The notes under the pieces were generated by a model. That model did not search any database. It had not been told where the DNA came from and saw only the letters and a list, made by a program, of their open reading frames with translations. A DNA stretch of 60,717 nt. It comes from DATLZM01 sp035559315. Lineage in GTDB: Bacteria; Actinomycetota; UBA4738; HRBIN12. Shown one piece after another: positions 8,000-16,347 of the stretch. Location: positions 1 through 60,717 of the forward strand of contig DATMBJ010000195.1 of the NCBI GenBank assembly GCA_035559315.1, given 5' to 3'. The translations under genes were made by a program, and so were the position numbers. How positions within the stretch are numbered: the stretch's first letter is position 1; each line of letters begins with the position of its first letter.

Positions 8000-9361
8000 G
8001 TGGCGCTGCGCAGATCGCTCGAGGTCGGGATCCCGCGACGGCGGCTCGCCCGGCTCCCTTCGCTCCGAGGCGTCCCGTTCGTCCTGGACGCGGTCGCGCT
8101 CCTGGCGGTCGTCGGCCTCTCCGGCCTGCACCCGGTCGCGGTGATCTGGGCGGTCGCCGCGTTCTGCCTGCTGAACGCCGACGCGGCCCGGGCGTACCGG
8201 CTCGACCCGCGGGTGGGGCACGAGCTCGGCTGGCTCCTCGTGCGCCTGGCCACGCCGCTGCTGGCCCTCTCGGTCGCCGCGGCGGCCGGGGTCCCCGGGG
8301 TCCGCGACCTCGACCGGGAGCTGGCCGCCACGTGGGCGGCGGGGCTCGTGATCCCCGCCCGGGCGCTCGCCTACGCCCTGGTGCGCGCGGCGAAGGTCCG
8401 GGGGCTCGTGTGGGAGCGGACCCTGATCGTGGGCGGCGGCGCCCTGGGGGTGGAGCTCGCGGGGATCCTCGAGCGTCACCCCGAGTACGGCCTCCGCCCG
8501 ATCGGGTTCCTCGATCGGGACCCGTTGCCGGACCTCCCGCTGCCGGTGCTGGGGGAGCCGAAGGACCTGCCCAGGGCCGTGGAGGAGCTCGAGGTACGCC
8601 GGGTGATCGTCGCCTTCGGAGGGCCGACCGACCGGGAGACGGCGGTCGCCCTCCGGGCGCTCGAGGCCCTCCCGGTCGAGGTGCACGTCGTGCCCAGGTT
8701 CTTCGAGCTCGGCTCGGTGCCGGCCGGCGCCGCCGACGACGTGCGGGGGATCCCCCTGGTCCACCTCCCTCGTCCCACCACGCGGCTCCCCGCGGACCTC
8801 GTGAAGCGGGCCTTCGACCTGGCCGCGGCCGCGCTCCTCCTGGTCCTGACGGCGCCGGTATGCCTGGGGGCGGCCCTCGCGGTCCGGCTCTCGAGCCCGG
8901 GGCCCATCCTCTTCCGGCAGACGCGGGTGGGCCGCGGCGGCCGTCCCTTCGAGATCCTGAAGTTCCGGACGATGGTCGTGAACGACGGGGCGGACACGGC
9001 ATGGGCCGCGGAGGACGGGCATGTCACGGGGGTCGGCCGGTGGCTCCGACGGCTCTCCATCGACGAGCTGCCGCAGCTGATCAACGTCCTGCGCGGCGAG
9101 ATGTCGTTGGTCGGGCCCAGGCCCGAGCGGCCTTACTTCGTCGAGCGGTTCAGCGCGGAGGTCCCCGGCTACCGGGACCGGCTCCGGGTCCGGGGGGGCA
9201 TCACGGGCCTGGCACAGGTGTGTGGGAGGGACCGGAGCCTCGACGGGATCCCCGAGCGGGCCCGTCTCGACAACCGCTACATCGACACCTGGACCCTATG
9301 GGGGGACGTGCTGATCCTATTCCGGACCCTCCGGCTCATGTTCCGGGGCGACGCCCCGTGA
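8000..9361 (+). CDS. Polyprenyl-phosphate sugar-1-phosphate transferase (initiating enzyme)
   Basis: A 453-residue protein of the WbaP/CpsE exopolysaccharide family. There is an N-terminal hydrophobic region (about 25-130), a central Rossmann-like CoA-binding-type domain starting at TLIVGGGALGVELA, and a C-terminal bacterial sugar transferase domain from about residue 268. That domain has the KRAFDL helix, the KFRTM motif, RRLSIDELPQLINVL and GEMSLVGPRPERP. It starts glycan assembly by moving a sugar-1-phosphate onto undecaprenyl phosphate. I place the start at GTG 8000 behind GAGAGGGAACGAGGG; the open frame reaches back to 7895 without comparable signals. Its end overlaps the convergent deacetylase by 26 nt. 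Confidence 0.9.
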   Translation: MALRRSLEVGIPRRRLARLPSLRGVPFVLDAVALLAVVGLSGLHPVAVIWAVAAFCLLNADAARAYRLDPRVGHELGWLLVRLATPLLALSVAAAAGVPGVRDLDRELAATWAAGLVIPARALAYALVRAAKVRGLVWERTLIVGGGALGVELAGILERHPEYGLRPIGFLDRDPLPDLPLPVLGEPKDLPRAVEELEVRRVIVAFGGPTDRETAVALRALEALPVEVHVVPRFFELGSVPAGAADDVRGIPLVHLPRPTTRLPADLVKRAFDLAAAALLLVLTAPVCLGAALAVRLSSPGPILFRQTRVGRGGRPFEILKFRTMVVNDGADTAWAAEDGHVTGVGRWLRRLSIDELPQLINVLRGEMSLVGPRPERPYFVERFSAEVPGYRDRLRVRGGITGLAQVCGRDRSLDGIPERARLDNRYIDTWTLWGDVLILFRTLRLMFRGDAP

Positions 9362-10292
9362 GCGGCCCGGCCGCCCGCGCGGCCGGTGGCAGGTAGCCCC
9401 GCGCTCGGAGCGCCTCGTCCACCCGGGAGCAGCCGAACTCGCGGAGCAGCCTCCGGAGGTCGCGCGCGACCCGGGCACGGCCCGCGTACGCCCGCACCCG
9501 GAGGGACCGGGGCATCCCGGGAGGCGGGACCTCCTCGGGGTCGAGCTCCCAGGGGTGGAGATAGAACATGAACCAGGAACTCCTCCGGAGCACCGCGGCG
9601 ACCCCACGGCGGAAGACCGGGTAGGGGATCAGCCGGAAGTAGGCACCCCCCGACCACGGGGCCGAGACGGGGCCCAGGGGCAGGCACGACATGGGGAGCT
9701 CGAGGAGGCCCGGCCGGACCTCGACGATCGGCGCGGAGCGCTCGACCGGAGCGGAGATCCTCCCGTAGCGATCGTGCGCCGCGAACGGGAAGTAGCTCGA
9801 GTCGTAGCGGTACCCGGCCTCCGCGAGCAGGTCGAGGACCTCGTCGCTGATCGAGAAGTTCGGTGCCCGGACGCCGAGCACCGGCGTCCCGGTGAGCTGC
9901 TCCAGCGAATCCCTGGCCCGGGCCAGGTCGCGCACGACCTCAGCCGGGGGGAGGAGGTCGAGCCGCCGGTGGAGGTCCGTGTGGCTCGCGACCTCGTGGC
10001 CCTCCGCCACGATGCGTGCGACGACCGAGGGATAGCGCCGCGCCACCCAACCCAGGACGAAGAACGTGGCCCGCCCGCCCACCTCCGCGAGCAGGTCCAG
10101 GAGCGCGTGCGCGTTCCGCTCGAGCCGGGGCTCGAGGGAGTCCCAGTCGGAGGTCGGGAGGCTCGCCCGGACGTTCTCGGCGTGGAACCAGTCCTCGAGG
10201 TCGAAGGTGGCGACGAGCGAACGGGGCGCCGGCCCCTCCACCGGGGCCCGCGCCCCCCCGCGCCCGGTCGCCGCCGCCGCCTCCCTCCCCAC
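9336..10292 (-). CDS. Polysaccharide deacetylase family protein (NodB fold, DUF3473-like tail)
   Basis: A 318-residue carbohydrate esterase 4-type protein. Motif 1 is TFDLEDWFH (residues 29-37), motif 2 is HTDLHRR (an H-x3-H metal site), then RAPNFSIS and a late HPWELDPEE. These are the arrangements seen in the deacetylases of exosortase/PEP-CTERM-type polysaccharide systems. No signal peptide is visible, so it may act in the cytoplasm or be exported atypically. The start is GTG 10292, 10 nt after a TAGCCT -10 (10308-10303); an upstream open extension would run through the promoter. It is transcribed divergently from the glycosyltransferase at 10487. Confidence 0.85.
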   Translation of the reverse strand: MGREAAAATGRGGARAPVEGPAPRSLVATFDLEDWFHAENVRASLPTSDWDSLEPRLERNAHALLDLLAEVGGRATFFVLGWVARRYPSVVARIVAEGHEVASHTDLHRRLDLLPPAEVVRDLARARDSLEQLTGTPVLGVRAPNFSISDEVLDLLAEAGYRYDSSYFPFAAHDRYGRISAPVERSAPIVEVRPGLLELPMSCLPLGPVSAPWSGGAYFRLIPYPVFRRGVAAVLRRSSWFMFYLHPWELDPEEVPPPGMPRSLRVRAYAGRARVARDLRRLLREFGCSRVDEALRARGYLPPAARAAGPLTGRRPGT

Positions 10293-10341
10293 GACTCCGC
10301 CCAGGCTAGCGGGCGGGGCGCTCCGCGGACAGCCGGCGGGC

Positions 10342-10360
10342 GCCGTAGGCCGGCTACGGC
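10342..10360 (-). promoter_or_regulatory. Dyad operator (site 3), for the deacetylase promoter
   Basis: Inverted repeat GCCGTAG-GCCGG-CTACGGC. Its proximal edge is 33 nt from the TAGCCT -10 (10308-10303, minus strand) of the deacetylase gene. Confidence 0.7.
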
Positions 10361-10411
10361 CGAGGGACGGGTCCCCGCCCGGCCCGCGAGCATGACCGCC
10401 TCCCACGAACC

Positions 10412-10428
10412 CCGTAGCCGACCTACGG
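10412..10428 (+). promoter_or_regulatory. Dyad operator (site 4), for the glycosyltransferase promoter
   Basis: Inverted repeat CCGTAG-CCGAC-CTACGG. It ends 34 nt upstream of TACGGT (10463-10468), a plausible -10 for the gene at 10487. Sites 3 and 4 serve the two divergent promoters separately. Confidence 0.7.
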
Positions 10429-10486
10429 CGGCGCGGCGATGCCCGCCGGGCGGCCTGCCGGCTACGGTCGCGCCAGGTCCACGAGC

Positions 10487-11746
10487 ATGCTGCCCTCGCC
10501 GTCGCCGTCGCAGGATCCGCCGAGCCCTGGCCCCCGGGCGGTCGGCCGCTCGGCCGTGGCGCTCCGGCCGGGCGCGGCCGCTCCCGCTGGGGAGGCGGCC
10601 GGGCGTCCGGACGGGCGTCGACGGCTCGACGTGCTCCTCGTCTCCCAGCCGACGAGCTACGGCGTGGCGGTCCACGTGCGGCATCTCGCGGAGGCCGCCG
10701 TCGCGGCGGGGCACCGGGTGACCGTGGCGTGCCCGGAGCGCGGGCCGCTCGCGGGGTGGGTGCGGGCCGCCGGAGCCGGGCACGAGCGGCTGGATATGGT
10801 TCGCGGGCCCTCGCCCAGGGATCTGGTGCACCTCCTGGCGCTCCGACGCCTGGCCCGGGGGCGCGACGTCGTGCACCTGCATTCCTCCAAGGCCGCGGCG
10901 CTCGGCCGGGCGGCCGTCGCCACGCTCCGGCCTCCCCGGCCGGCCACGGTGGTCACGCCCCACTACTGGTCCTGGCTCGTGGGCGGCCGGCTGGCGGGCC
11001 TGTACCGGTGGATCGAGCGGGTCCTCGCGCCGCGCTGCGACGCGATCGTCGCCGTCTCGGAACGGGAGGCGGCCGACGGGAGGGCGGTGCTCGGGTCGGC
11101 CGCCGGGCGGATCACGGTGATCCACAACGGCGTCGACCGGGCCCGCTTCACCCCCCGGGGGCCCCGGGCCGACCGCGATCCGGACGCGCCGCTCGTCGTG
11201 TGCGTGGGGCGCCTCTGCGAGCAGAAGGGCCAGGACGTCGCGGTCCGGGCGCTGGCCCTCCTCCGGGACCGACGGGCGCGGCTGCGCCTCGTGGGGGGCG
11301 AGGCGATGCCCGGGGAGCGGGCCCGGCTCGAGGCCCTGGCCGAGGCGCTCGGGGTCGGCGGGCGCATCGAGTGGCGCGGGGAGGTCGACGACCCGGCCCC
11401 CGAGCTGCGGGCGGCCGACGTCGTGGTGGCCCCCTCCCGCTGGGAAGGCATGTCGCTCGTGTTCCTGGAGGCCATGGCGTGCGGGGCGGCGGTGGTGGTC
11501 TCGGACGTCGCCGGCAGCGAGGTCGTCGACGGGGCCGGCCTGGTGGTGCCGCCGGACGATCCGCCGGCTCTCGCGGCCGCGGTGGACGCGCTCCTGGCCG
11601 ACCCGGAGAGACGCGCCGAGCTCGGCGCCCGGGCTCGGGAACGGACCGCGCGGCACGACCTGGAGACGGCTCTCCGGAGGAACCTCGAGCTGTGGGCCGC
11701 CCTGGCTCCGACGCCCGACCGCCCGGGGGTGGTCGCCTATGGCTGA
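10487..11746 (+). CDS. GT4-family glycosyltransferase
   Basis: A 419-residue GT-B glycosyltransferase. The N-terminal half has LLVSQPTSYGVAVHVRHLAEA, the glycine/histidine acceptor-side loop of GT4 enzymes, after a Pro/Ala-rich leader of about 45 residues. The C-terminal half has VCVGRLCEQKGQD and the E-x7-E donor motif EGMSLVFLE followed by AMACGAAVVVSDVAGSEVV. ATG 10487 was chosen because it lies just downstream of the TACGGT -10; the open frame continues upstream to 10439. The following sulfotransferase overlaps its end by 8 nt. The substrate is unknown. Confidence 0.87.
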   Translation: MLPSPSPSQDPPSPGPRAVGRSAVALRPGAAAPAGEAAGRPDGRRRLDVLLVSQPTSYGVAVHVRHLAEAAVAAGHRVTVACPERGPLAGWVRAAGAGHERLDMVRGPSPRDLVHLLALRRLARGRDVVHLHSSKAAALGRAAVATLRPPRPATVVTPHYWSWLVGGRLAGLYRWIERVLAPRCDAIVAVSEREAADGRAVLGSAAGRITVIHNGVDRARFTPRGPRADRDPDAPLVVCVGRLCEQKGQDVAVRALALLRDRRARLRLVGGEAMPGERARLEALAEALGVGGRIEWRGEVDDPAPELRAADVVVAPSRWEGMSLVFLEAMACGAAVVVSDVAGSEVVDGAGLVVPPDDPPALAAAVDALLADPERRAELGARARERTARHDLETALRRNLELWAALAPTPDRPGVVAYG

Positions 11747-12716
11747 GGCCTCCCTGGCCTTCCCGTCGGCGCCGCCGCACCGGGGCCCCGGCGAGCCGGT
11801 CCGGTACGTGTGCATGCCGGGGAGCCCCTACACGGGTTCCACCCTCCTCGGCCTGCTGCTCGACCACCACCCCGGGTTCGCCTCGGTGGGCGCCGCCACC
11901 GGGCTCACCCCGAGGATCGACCCCCGGACGTACCGGTGCTCGTGCGGCGCGAGGTTCGTGGAGTGCGAGTTCTGGCGGCGGGTGGCGCGGCGGACGGCCG
12001 AGCTCGGGCACCCCGTCGCGGTGTTCGGACCGGGGTGGAGCACCGACGTGCGGGTGTCGAGGCGGCGCTGGCTCAACGGGATCCTGGTCCGTTCCCTCGG
12101 GAGCCTCCGCGTGAACGCGGCGAGGGACGCCGTGCTCTGGCGGTCGCGGCCCATCCGCCGCCGGCTGGCCGGGGCCTCGCTCGCCACCTGGAGCCTGGCG
12201 ACGGCCGTCCTCGAGGCCACCGGGAAGGAGGTGTTCGTGGACACCGCCCGGGACCACCAGCGCCCGAAGTACCTCCGGGGGACGCCGCTCCTCGATCTCC
12301 GCGTGATCCACCTCGTCCGCGACCCCCGGGGCAACGTGGCGAGCATCATGCGGCACACGGGGGCGGACGTGGCGACGGCGTCCCGGCGCTGGCGCCACGC
12401 GAACCTCGAGGCGGACCGCCTCCGGCGGCTGCTCCCCCCCCAGGCCTGGCTGCGGCTGCGGTACGAGGACCTCTGCGCGGACCCCGGGGGGACGCTCGAG
12501 CGGATCGCGCGGTTCGCCGGCGTCGAACCGGCCCCGCTCCCCGGCGCCATCGGGGGCCCGGGGCACCACTTGATCGGGAACTCCATGCGGCTCCGGGGCG
12601 TGTCGGAGATCCGCGAGGACCGCAGGTGGCGGGAGGAGCTGGGCGCGCGGGAGCTGCGGACGATCGCCCGGATCGCGGGTCGCGCCAGCCACCGCCTCGG
12701 GTACGACTGGCCGTAG
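11739..12716 (+). CDS. Sulfotransferase family protein with a Cys-rich insert
   Basis: A 325-residue sulfotransferase-fold protein. The PAPS loop is the variant GSPYTGSTLLGLLLDHHPG, and the 3'-phosphate motif is LVRDPRGNVAS. A CSCGARFVECEFW segment after the first strand-loop unit resembles the cysteine cluster seen in a subset of sulfotransfer_3-like bacterial proteins and could bind a metal. It overlaps the preceding glycosyltransferase by 8 nt and lies 9 nt ahead of another sulfotransferase-like gene, so all are probably one transcript from dyad site 4. Confidence 0.8.
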   Translation: MAEASLAFPSAPPHRGPGEPVRYVCMPGSPYTGSTLLGLLLDHHPGFASVGAATGLTPRIDPRTYRCSCGARFVECEFWRRVARRTAELGHPVAVFGPGWSTDVRVSRRRWLNGILVRSLGSLRVNAARDAVLWRSRPIRRRLAGASLATWSLATAVLEATGKEVFVDTARDHQRPKYLRGTPLLDLRVIHLVRDPRGNVASIMRHTGADVATASRRWRHANLEADRLRRLLPPQAWLRLRYEDLCADPGGTLERIARFAGVEPAPLPGAIGGPGHHLIGNSMRLRGVSEIREDRRWREELGARELRTIARIAGRASHRLGYDWP

Positions 12717-12725
12717 GGAGGGGAC

Positions 12726-13562
12726 GTGCTGGTCTTCGTCCACATCAACAAGACCGCCGGCACCACCGTGCGGTACGTCCTGCGCAGCTCCTACGGGTCG
12801 AGGCACTGCGACGTGGAGCCGTGGGTGGGGGCCGGCGATGGGGCGACCTTCTCCGCCGCCGACCTCCGGCGCGTCCGGCGCCTCTACCCCCGCCTCGCGA
12901 GCATCGCGGGGCACCGCATCGTGGGCTACGTGGACCTCGAGGAGCCCGGGCTCCGGTACTTCACGTTCCTCCGCGAACCCCTCGCGACGTGCGCGTCCCG
13001 GTTCCAGTACCAGCTCGACCATCGGGGGAAGCGGGGGCTCGTGTTCGAGGAATGGATCGGGCGGGACTGGGTGCGGAACGCGCAGACCCGCCGGATCGGC
13101 GGCACCGAGGACCCGGCGGACGCGCTCCGGGTGATCGAGCGGCGGGAGATGTTCGTGGGCCTCGCCGAGCGCTTCGACGAGTCGATGGTGCTGCTCAAAG
13201 CGCTCCGCGCGCCGGACCTCGACCTCTCCTACGTCCCGGTCAACGTCGCCAGGCGCTCCGACCTCGCGAAGGAGCTGCTCGCCGACCCCCGCAGCCGGGC
13301 CCTGCTCGAGGAGGCGAACCGGGCGGACCTCGAGCTCTACCGGCAGGTCCGGGAGGAGGTGTACCCTCGCTTGCAGCGCGAGTTCGGACCGGCCCTCGAG
13401 GAGGCGGTCGCCGCGTTCCGGGACGGTGGGCGCAGGGGGTTCAACCGGTGGAACCTGGCCCGCTACGGGGTGAAGCAGCGCCTCCTGTTCCGCCCGCTCG
13501 TCCGCCTGTCCCGGGCGCGGGCGGCGGGCCGACCGGTGGAGGGTGCGCTCGGCGGGGGATGA
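12726..13562 (+). CDS. Sulfotransferase-2-like protein
   Basis: A 278-residue protein whose N-terminus, VFVHINKTAGTTVRYVL, is the PAPS-binding loop of the sulfotransfer_2 (carbohydrate sulfotransferase) group. The later FLREPLATCASRFQYQL matches the 3'-phosphate-binding helix. The GTG start follows GGGAGGGG. It differs from the other three sulfotransferases of the locus and belongs to the group acting on glycan chains. Whether this copy is catalytically active is not proven by sequence. Confidence 0.8.
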   Translation: MLVFVHINKTAGTTVRYVLRSSYGSRHCDVEPWVGAGDGATFSAADLRRVRRLYPRLASIAGHRIVGYVDLEEPGLRYFTFLREPLATCASRFQYQLDHRGKRGLVFEEWIGRDWVRNAQTRRIGGTEDPADALRVIERREMFVGLAERFDESMVLLKALRAPDLDLSYVPVNVARRSDLAKELLADPRSRALLEEANRADLELYRQVREEVYPRLQREFGPALEEAVAAFRDGGRRGFNRWNLARYGVKQRLLFRPLVRLSRARAAGRPVEGALGGG

Positions 13563-13620
13563 GGGGGCCGTCGGCGCGGGGGGGCGAGGGGCGGGGCGGC
13601 TCGGGGGAGGTGCGGGCCCG

Positions 13621-14475
13621 ATGAGGGGTCGGACGATCGCGGCGATCCTGGTGCTCTCGGTGCTGGCCCCCGCGCCGGTTCGGGCGGGCTCCGTGGGCGG
13701 GGGGTTCTTCAACCTCCAGTGCCGGCTCTCCCACCGGGCGCCCGACGACCCGATCGTGTTCCCGGGCCAGCCCGGTGCCTCCCACCTCCACGACTTCTTC
13801 GGGAACCGGCGCACCGGGGCGGACAGCACGCGGGCGTCGATGCTCGGGGCCAGGACGACCTGCACGCTCTCCGCCGACACCTCGGCGTACTGGGTCCCCA
13901 CGCTGCTCGACGCGAACGGGGACCCGGTGCCCGTGCGCAAGGTCCAGGTCTACTACCGTTCCGCGTCGGGGACCCTCGTCCGGGCCTTCCCCACGAACCT
14001 CAAGATCATCGCGGGTGGCGACACGCTGGATCCCCCGGCGCCGACGCGGTCGCAGCGGTCGTTGTCCTGGGCCTGCGGGGACACGGCCCCCTACCTGCCC
14101 TCGCCCCCCGACTGCACCGGGACCGGCCTCTACGTCACCGCCCACATCCACTTCCCCGACTGCTGGGACGGCGAGCACCGCGACGCAACGGACCACCGGT
14201 CGCACATGACGTTCGGATCCCCCGGCTGTCCACCGGGCTACGTCGCCGTCCCCCGCCTCCGGCTCCACGTGCAGTACGCGACGACGAACGCCGAGGGCGC
14301 CACGCTCGTATCCGACGGGTCCGGCGGGCTCCCCGGCGGGACCCTCCACGCGGACTTCTGGAACACGTGGGACCAGGACGCGCTCCGGTTCCTGGTCCGC
14401 CGCTGCCTGAACGCCGGACGTGCCTGCGCCCAGATGACCGACCAGGCCCTCGCCGACCTGGGGTTCGACGGGTAG
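13621..14475 (+). CDS. Secreted DUF1996-domain protein
   Basis: A 284-residue protein with a short Sec-type signal peptide (MRGRTIAAILVLSVLAPAPVRA, probable cleavage after ALA/RA near residue 22). It is followed by a DUF1996-like domain: FFNLQCRLSHRAPDDPIV, the HLHDFFGNR motif, several Trp/Cys pairs and a HIHFPDCWDG segment. DUF1996 proteins occur in fungi and actinobacteria, are secreted, and have no established function; the conserved His/Asp residues suggest an enzyme or metal site. ATG 13621 was chosen for the signal peptide and a GGGGGAGG tract upstream. It is probably the last gene of the 10.5-14.5 kb transcript. Confidence 0.82.
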   Translation: MRGRTIAAILVLSVLAPAPVRAGSVGGGFFNLQCRLSHRAPDDPIVFPGQPGASHLHDFFGNRRTGADSTRASMLGARTTCTLSADTSAYWVPTLLDANGDPVPVRKVQVYYRSASGTLVRAFPTNLKIIAGGDTLDPPAPTRSQRSLSWACGDTAPYLPSPPDCTGTGLYVTAHIHFPDCWDGEHRDATDHRSHMTFGSPGCPPGYVAVPRLRLHVQYATTNAEGATLVSDGSGGLPGGTLHADFWNTWDQDALRFLVRRCLNAGRACAQMTDQALADLGFDG

Positions 14476-14508
14476 CCGGTCGCCCCGGAGGGGAACCCCG
14501 TCCACCTC

Positions 14509-14526
14509 CCGTAGCCGACTTTACGG
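14509..14526 (+). promoter_or_regulatory. Dyad operator (site 5), variant
   Basis: CCGTAG-CCGACT-TTACGG followed by CGATGGG; spacer 6 and one arm mismatch. A -10-like CAGCGT lies 33 nt downstream (14560-14565), ahead of the secreted protein gene at 14610. The left half is almost identical to site 4. Confidence 0.6.
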
Positions 14527-14578
14527 CGATGGGACGACGCCCGGGGGAGGCGCCGGTGGCAGCGTAGGACGCTGAGCG

Positions 14579-14597
14579 CTTCCCCCGCAGACGGAAG
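14579..14597 (+). promoter_or_regulatory. Possible ribosome-binding-site hairpin
   Basis: CTTCC (14579-14583) can pair with GGAAG (14593-14597), the 5' half of the GGAAGGGGAG ribosome-binding site of the next gene. A second small hairpin, CAGCG-TAGGA-CGCTG, lies at 14560-14574. Both stems are only 5 bp, so translational control is a guess. Confidence 0.35.
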
Positions 14598-14609
14598 GGG
14601 AGATGTCGT

Positions 14610-16028
14610 ATGACCCCTGGCGCATCCCGCCGATCCCGACGCCCCGCCCCCCGAGGAGCCTTCCTCGCGCTCGCCGCCGCGCTCCTCGTCGGCCCCGCCC
14701 TCCCCGCGCTGGGGGACCTGCCCGCCACGTCCTCCCCGGTCCTCACGCTCGTGCGGACCATCCAGACCCGGCCGTTCGTCGGCACCACGATCTACGCGAA
14801 GGACGCGGAGGGGAGCGCCTTCGTGCCGAGCGACGTGTCGCTGTGGCTCGTGGGCGACAACGAGCGCTCGGCCTACGAGGTGAACCCCTACGACGGGACC
14901 CTGAAGGCGATCGTCCCGCGGGAGGCCTTCGAGGTCGCGCCCCGGTTCGGGGGGACGGAAGCCGCCGGCCCCAACCGGTCGGGGGACCTCGAGAGCCTCG
15001 CCTACGACGCGGCCAACGACGTCCTGTACGCGTTCTCCGGCACGTGCTGCAGCTCGGCGGCGCTGCCCACGGCCTTCCGGCTCGTCCGGGACACGACCAG
15101 CGGCTCGTTCGTGGTCGACTCGTGGCAGCCCCTCCCCACCGGGGCCGACTACACCGCCGCGGCCTGGAACCCCGGCGACGGCCAGGTCTACGTGGGGAAG
15201 GGTCGAAGGCTCCGGACCTACGACTTCGCGACGAACACCTCCGGCTCGCCGTTCCGGATCCGCAACGTCTCGGGGATCCTGGGGCTCGACTTCTGGGGCG
15301 AGGACCTCTTCGTCGTGACGAACGCCGAGCGGATGGTCCGGGTGAACTGGGCCACCCGGAGCATCGTGACCGGGTGGGACTTCGGCCTCGCGACCTTCGG
15401 GATCGGGGACAGCCGGGGGGTGGTGGTGATCCCGAACCCCGACCCCTCGGCCTTCGACCAGATCTACGTCTACGACGGCTACGACGGGCGGGCGGCGGAC
15501 GACCCCCTGCGGTACGCCGTCTACGTGTTCGACGTCTCCGACGGGAGCGGGGGCGGTGGCGGCGGAGGAGGCGGCGGCGAGCTCGTTGGGAACCCCGGCT
15601 TCGAGGTGGACACCTCCGGCTGGGACGGGAACGGCGTCGCGACCCTCTCCCGGGTGTCGGGCGGCCACGGCGGGTCGTGGTCGGCGTTCCTGGAGAACGC
15701 CACCACGACGAGCGGGAACTGCGTGCTCAACGACTCGCCGAACTGGGTGGGGACGACCGTGGCCGGCACCTACACCGGGAGCCTCTGGGTCCGGGCCGAC
15801 GCGGCGGGGGCGACGCTCAAGCTCCGCTTCCGCGAGTACAGCGGCGGGACCCTCGTGGGCTCCGCGGTCGTCACCACGACGACCCTCACGACCGACTGGC
15901 AGCAGGTGACGGTGCAGATCGTGCCGCAGGCCGCCGGGAACTCGACGCTCGACTTCACGGCGTTCGTCCCCAACGCGCCGGTGGGGGCGTGCTTCTACGC
16001 GGACGACGCCTCGATCAGCGTGGCGTAG
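14610..16028 (+). CDS. Secreted propeller-like protein with C-terminal carbohydrate-binding-like domain
   Basis: A 472-residue exported protein. After an Arg-rich n-region, residues 17-36 form a signal peptide ending near LPALGDLP. Residues about 45-315 contain repeated short strand-turn units (SLAYDAANDVLYAFSG, TAAAWNPGDGQVYVGKG, LGLDFWGEDLFVVTN), resembling a beta-propeller. A run of ten glycines near 320 links to a C-terminal jelly-roll-like module beginning ELVGNPGFEVDTSGWDGNG, typical of CBM_4_9-like carbohydrate-binding domains. ATG 14610 is preceded by GGAAGGGGAG at good spacing. It probably binds surface or environmental glycans. No LPXTG or membrane anchor is visible. Confidence 0.78.
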   Translation: MTPGASRRSRRPAPRGAFLALAAALLVGPALPALGDLPATSSPVLTLVRTIQTRPFVGTTIYAKDAEGSAFVPSDVSLWLVGDNERSAYEVNPYDGTLKAIVPREAFEVAPRFGGTEAAGPNRSGDLESLAYDAANDVLYAFSGTCCSSAALPTAFRLVRDTTSGSFVVDSWQPLPTGADYTAAAWNPGDGQVYVGKGRRLRTYDFATNTSGSPFRIRNVSGILGLDFWGEDLFVVTNAERMVRVNWATRSIVTGWDFGLATFGIGDSRGVVVIPNPDPSAFDQIYVYDGYDGRAADDPLRYAVYVFDVSDGSGGGGGGGGGGELVGNPGFEVDTSGWDGNGVATLSRVSGGHGGSWSAFLENATTTSGNCVLNDSPNWVGTTVAGTYTGSLWVRADAAGATLKLRFREYSGGTLVGSAVVTTTTLTTDWQQVTVQIVPQAAGNSTLDFTAFVPNAPVGACFYADDASISVA

Positions 16029-16325
16029 ATGCGCGAGCCCCCGCCGCTCACGATCCGGGTCGTCCCCACCCCGAACCGGGCCGCCACCGCCATCGTACGG
16101 TGCCGCTCGCACCTGCTGCGGGCCCGGGAGGAGGTCCGGGTCGCGCTCGCGATCCTGCCGCAGCTCGACGGGCCGGCGCCGACCGACTCACCCCCCGCGG
16201 GCGCCGCCGGCTGGGCGGCGGCTCAGGCCAGGCTCGAAGCGCTGCTGGCGCGCCTGGAGGAGCTCGCCGCGGAGCTCGACGCGGGGGTCCTCGGCCCGCC
16301 GGCCTCCCGCACCGTCCCGGCGTGA
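16029..16325 (+). CDS. Small hypothetical protein
   Basis: A 98-residue open frame starting at the ATG directly after the previous stop (TAGATG), so translation would be by coupling. The first 30 residues look like a beta strand pair (LTIRVVPTPNRAATAIV), followed by an Ala/Leu/Glu-rich amphipathic helix (ARLEALLARLEELAAELDAG). No family is recognised. It fills the whole space up to the convergent HNH gene, which favours its being real, but no independent ribosome-binding site is seen. Confidence 0.5.
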   Translation: MREPPPLTIRVVPTPNRAATAIVRCRSHLLRAREEVRVALAILPQLDGPAPTDSPPAGAAGWAAAQARLEALLARLEELAAELDAGVLGPPASRTVPA

Positions 16326-16347
16326 GAGAGGCCGCCGCGGTCGGGCC

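Noticed and set aside
5720..9022. Very long minus-strand open frame (1100 codons) opposite the polysaccharide genes, and similar ones at 27174-31646, 31250-35485 and 38708-42778
   Set aside because: They are antisense shadows caused by the high third-position G+C. Their translations are Arg/Pro/Gly/His-rich with no domain, and real genes with clear motifs lie on the other strand.
14476..14609. Possible riboswitch (c-di-GMP, c-di-AMP or other) in the leader of the secreted protein
   Set aside because: None of the conserved cores of known classes that I can recall is present; only short local hairpins are seen. Kept as a weak structured-leader observation.
13621..16028. Secreted proteins as possible substrates of the sortase at 39541
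   Set aside because: Neither has an LPXTG-like motif, C-terminal helix or basic tail.
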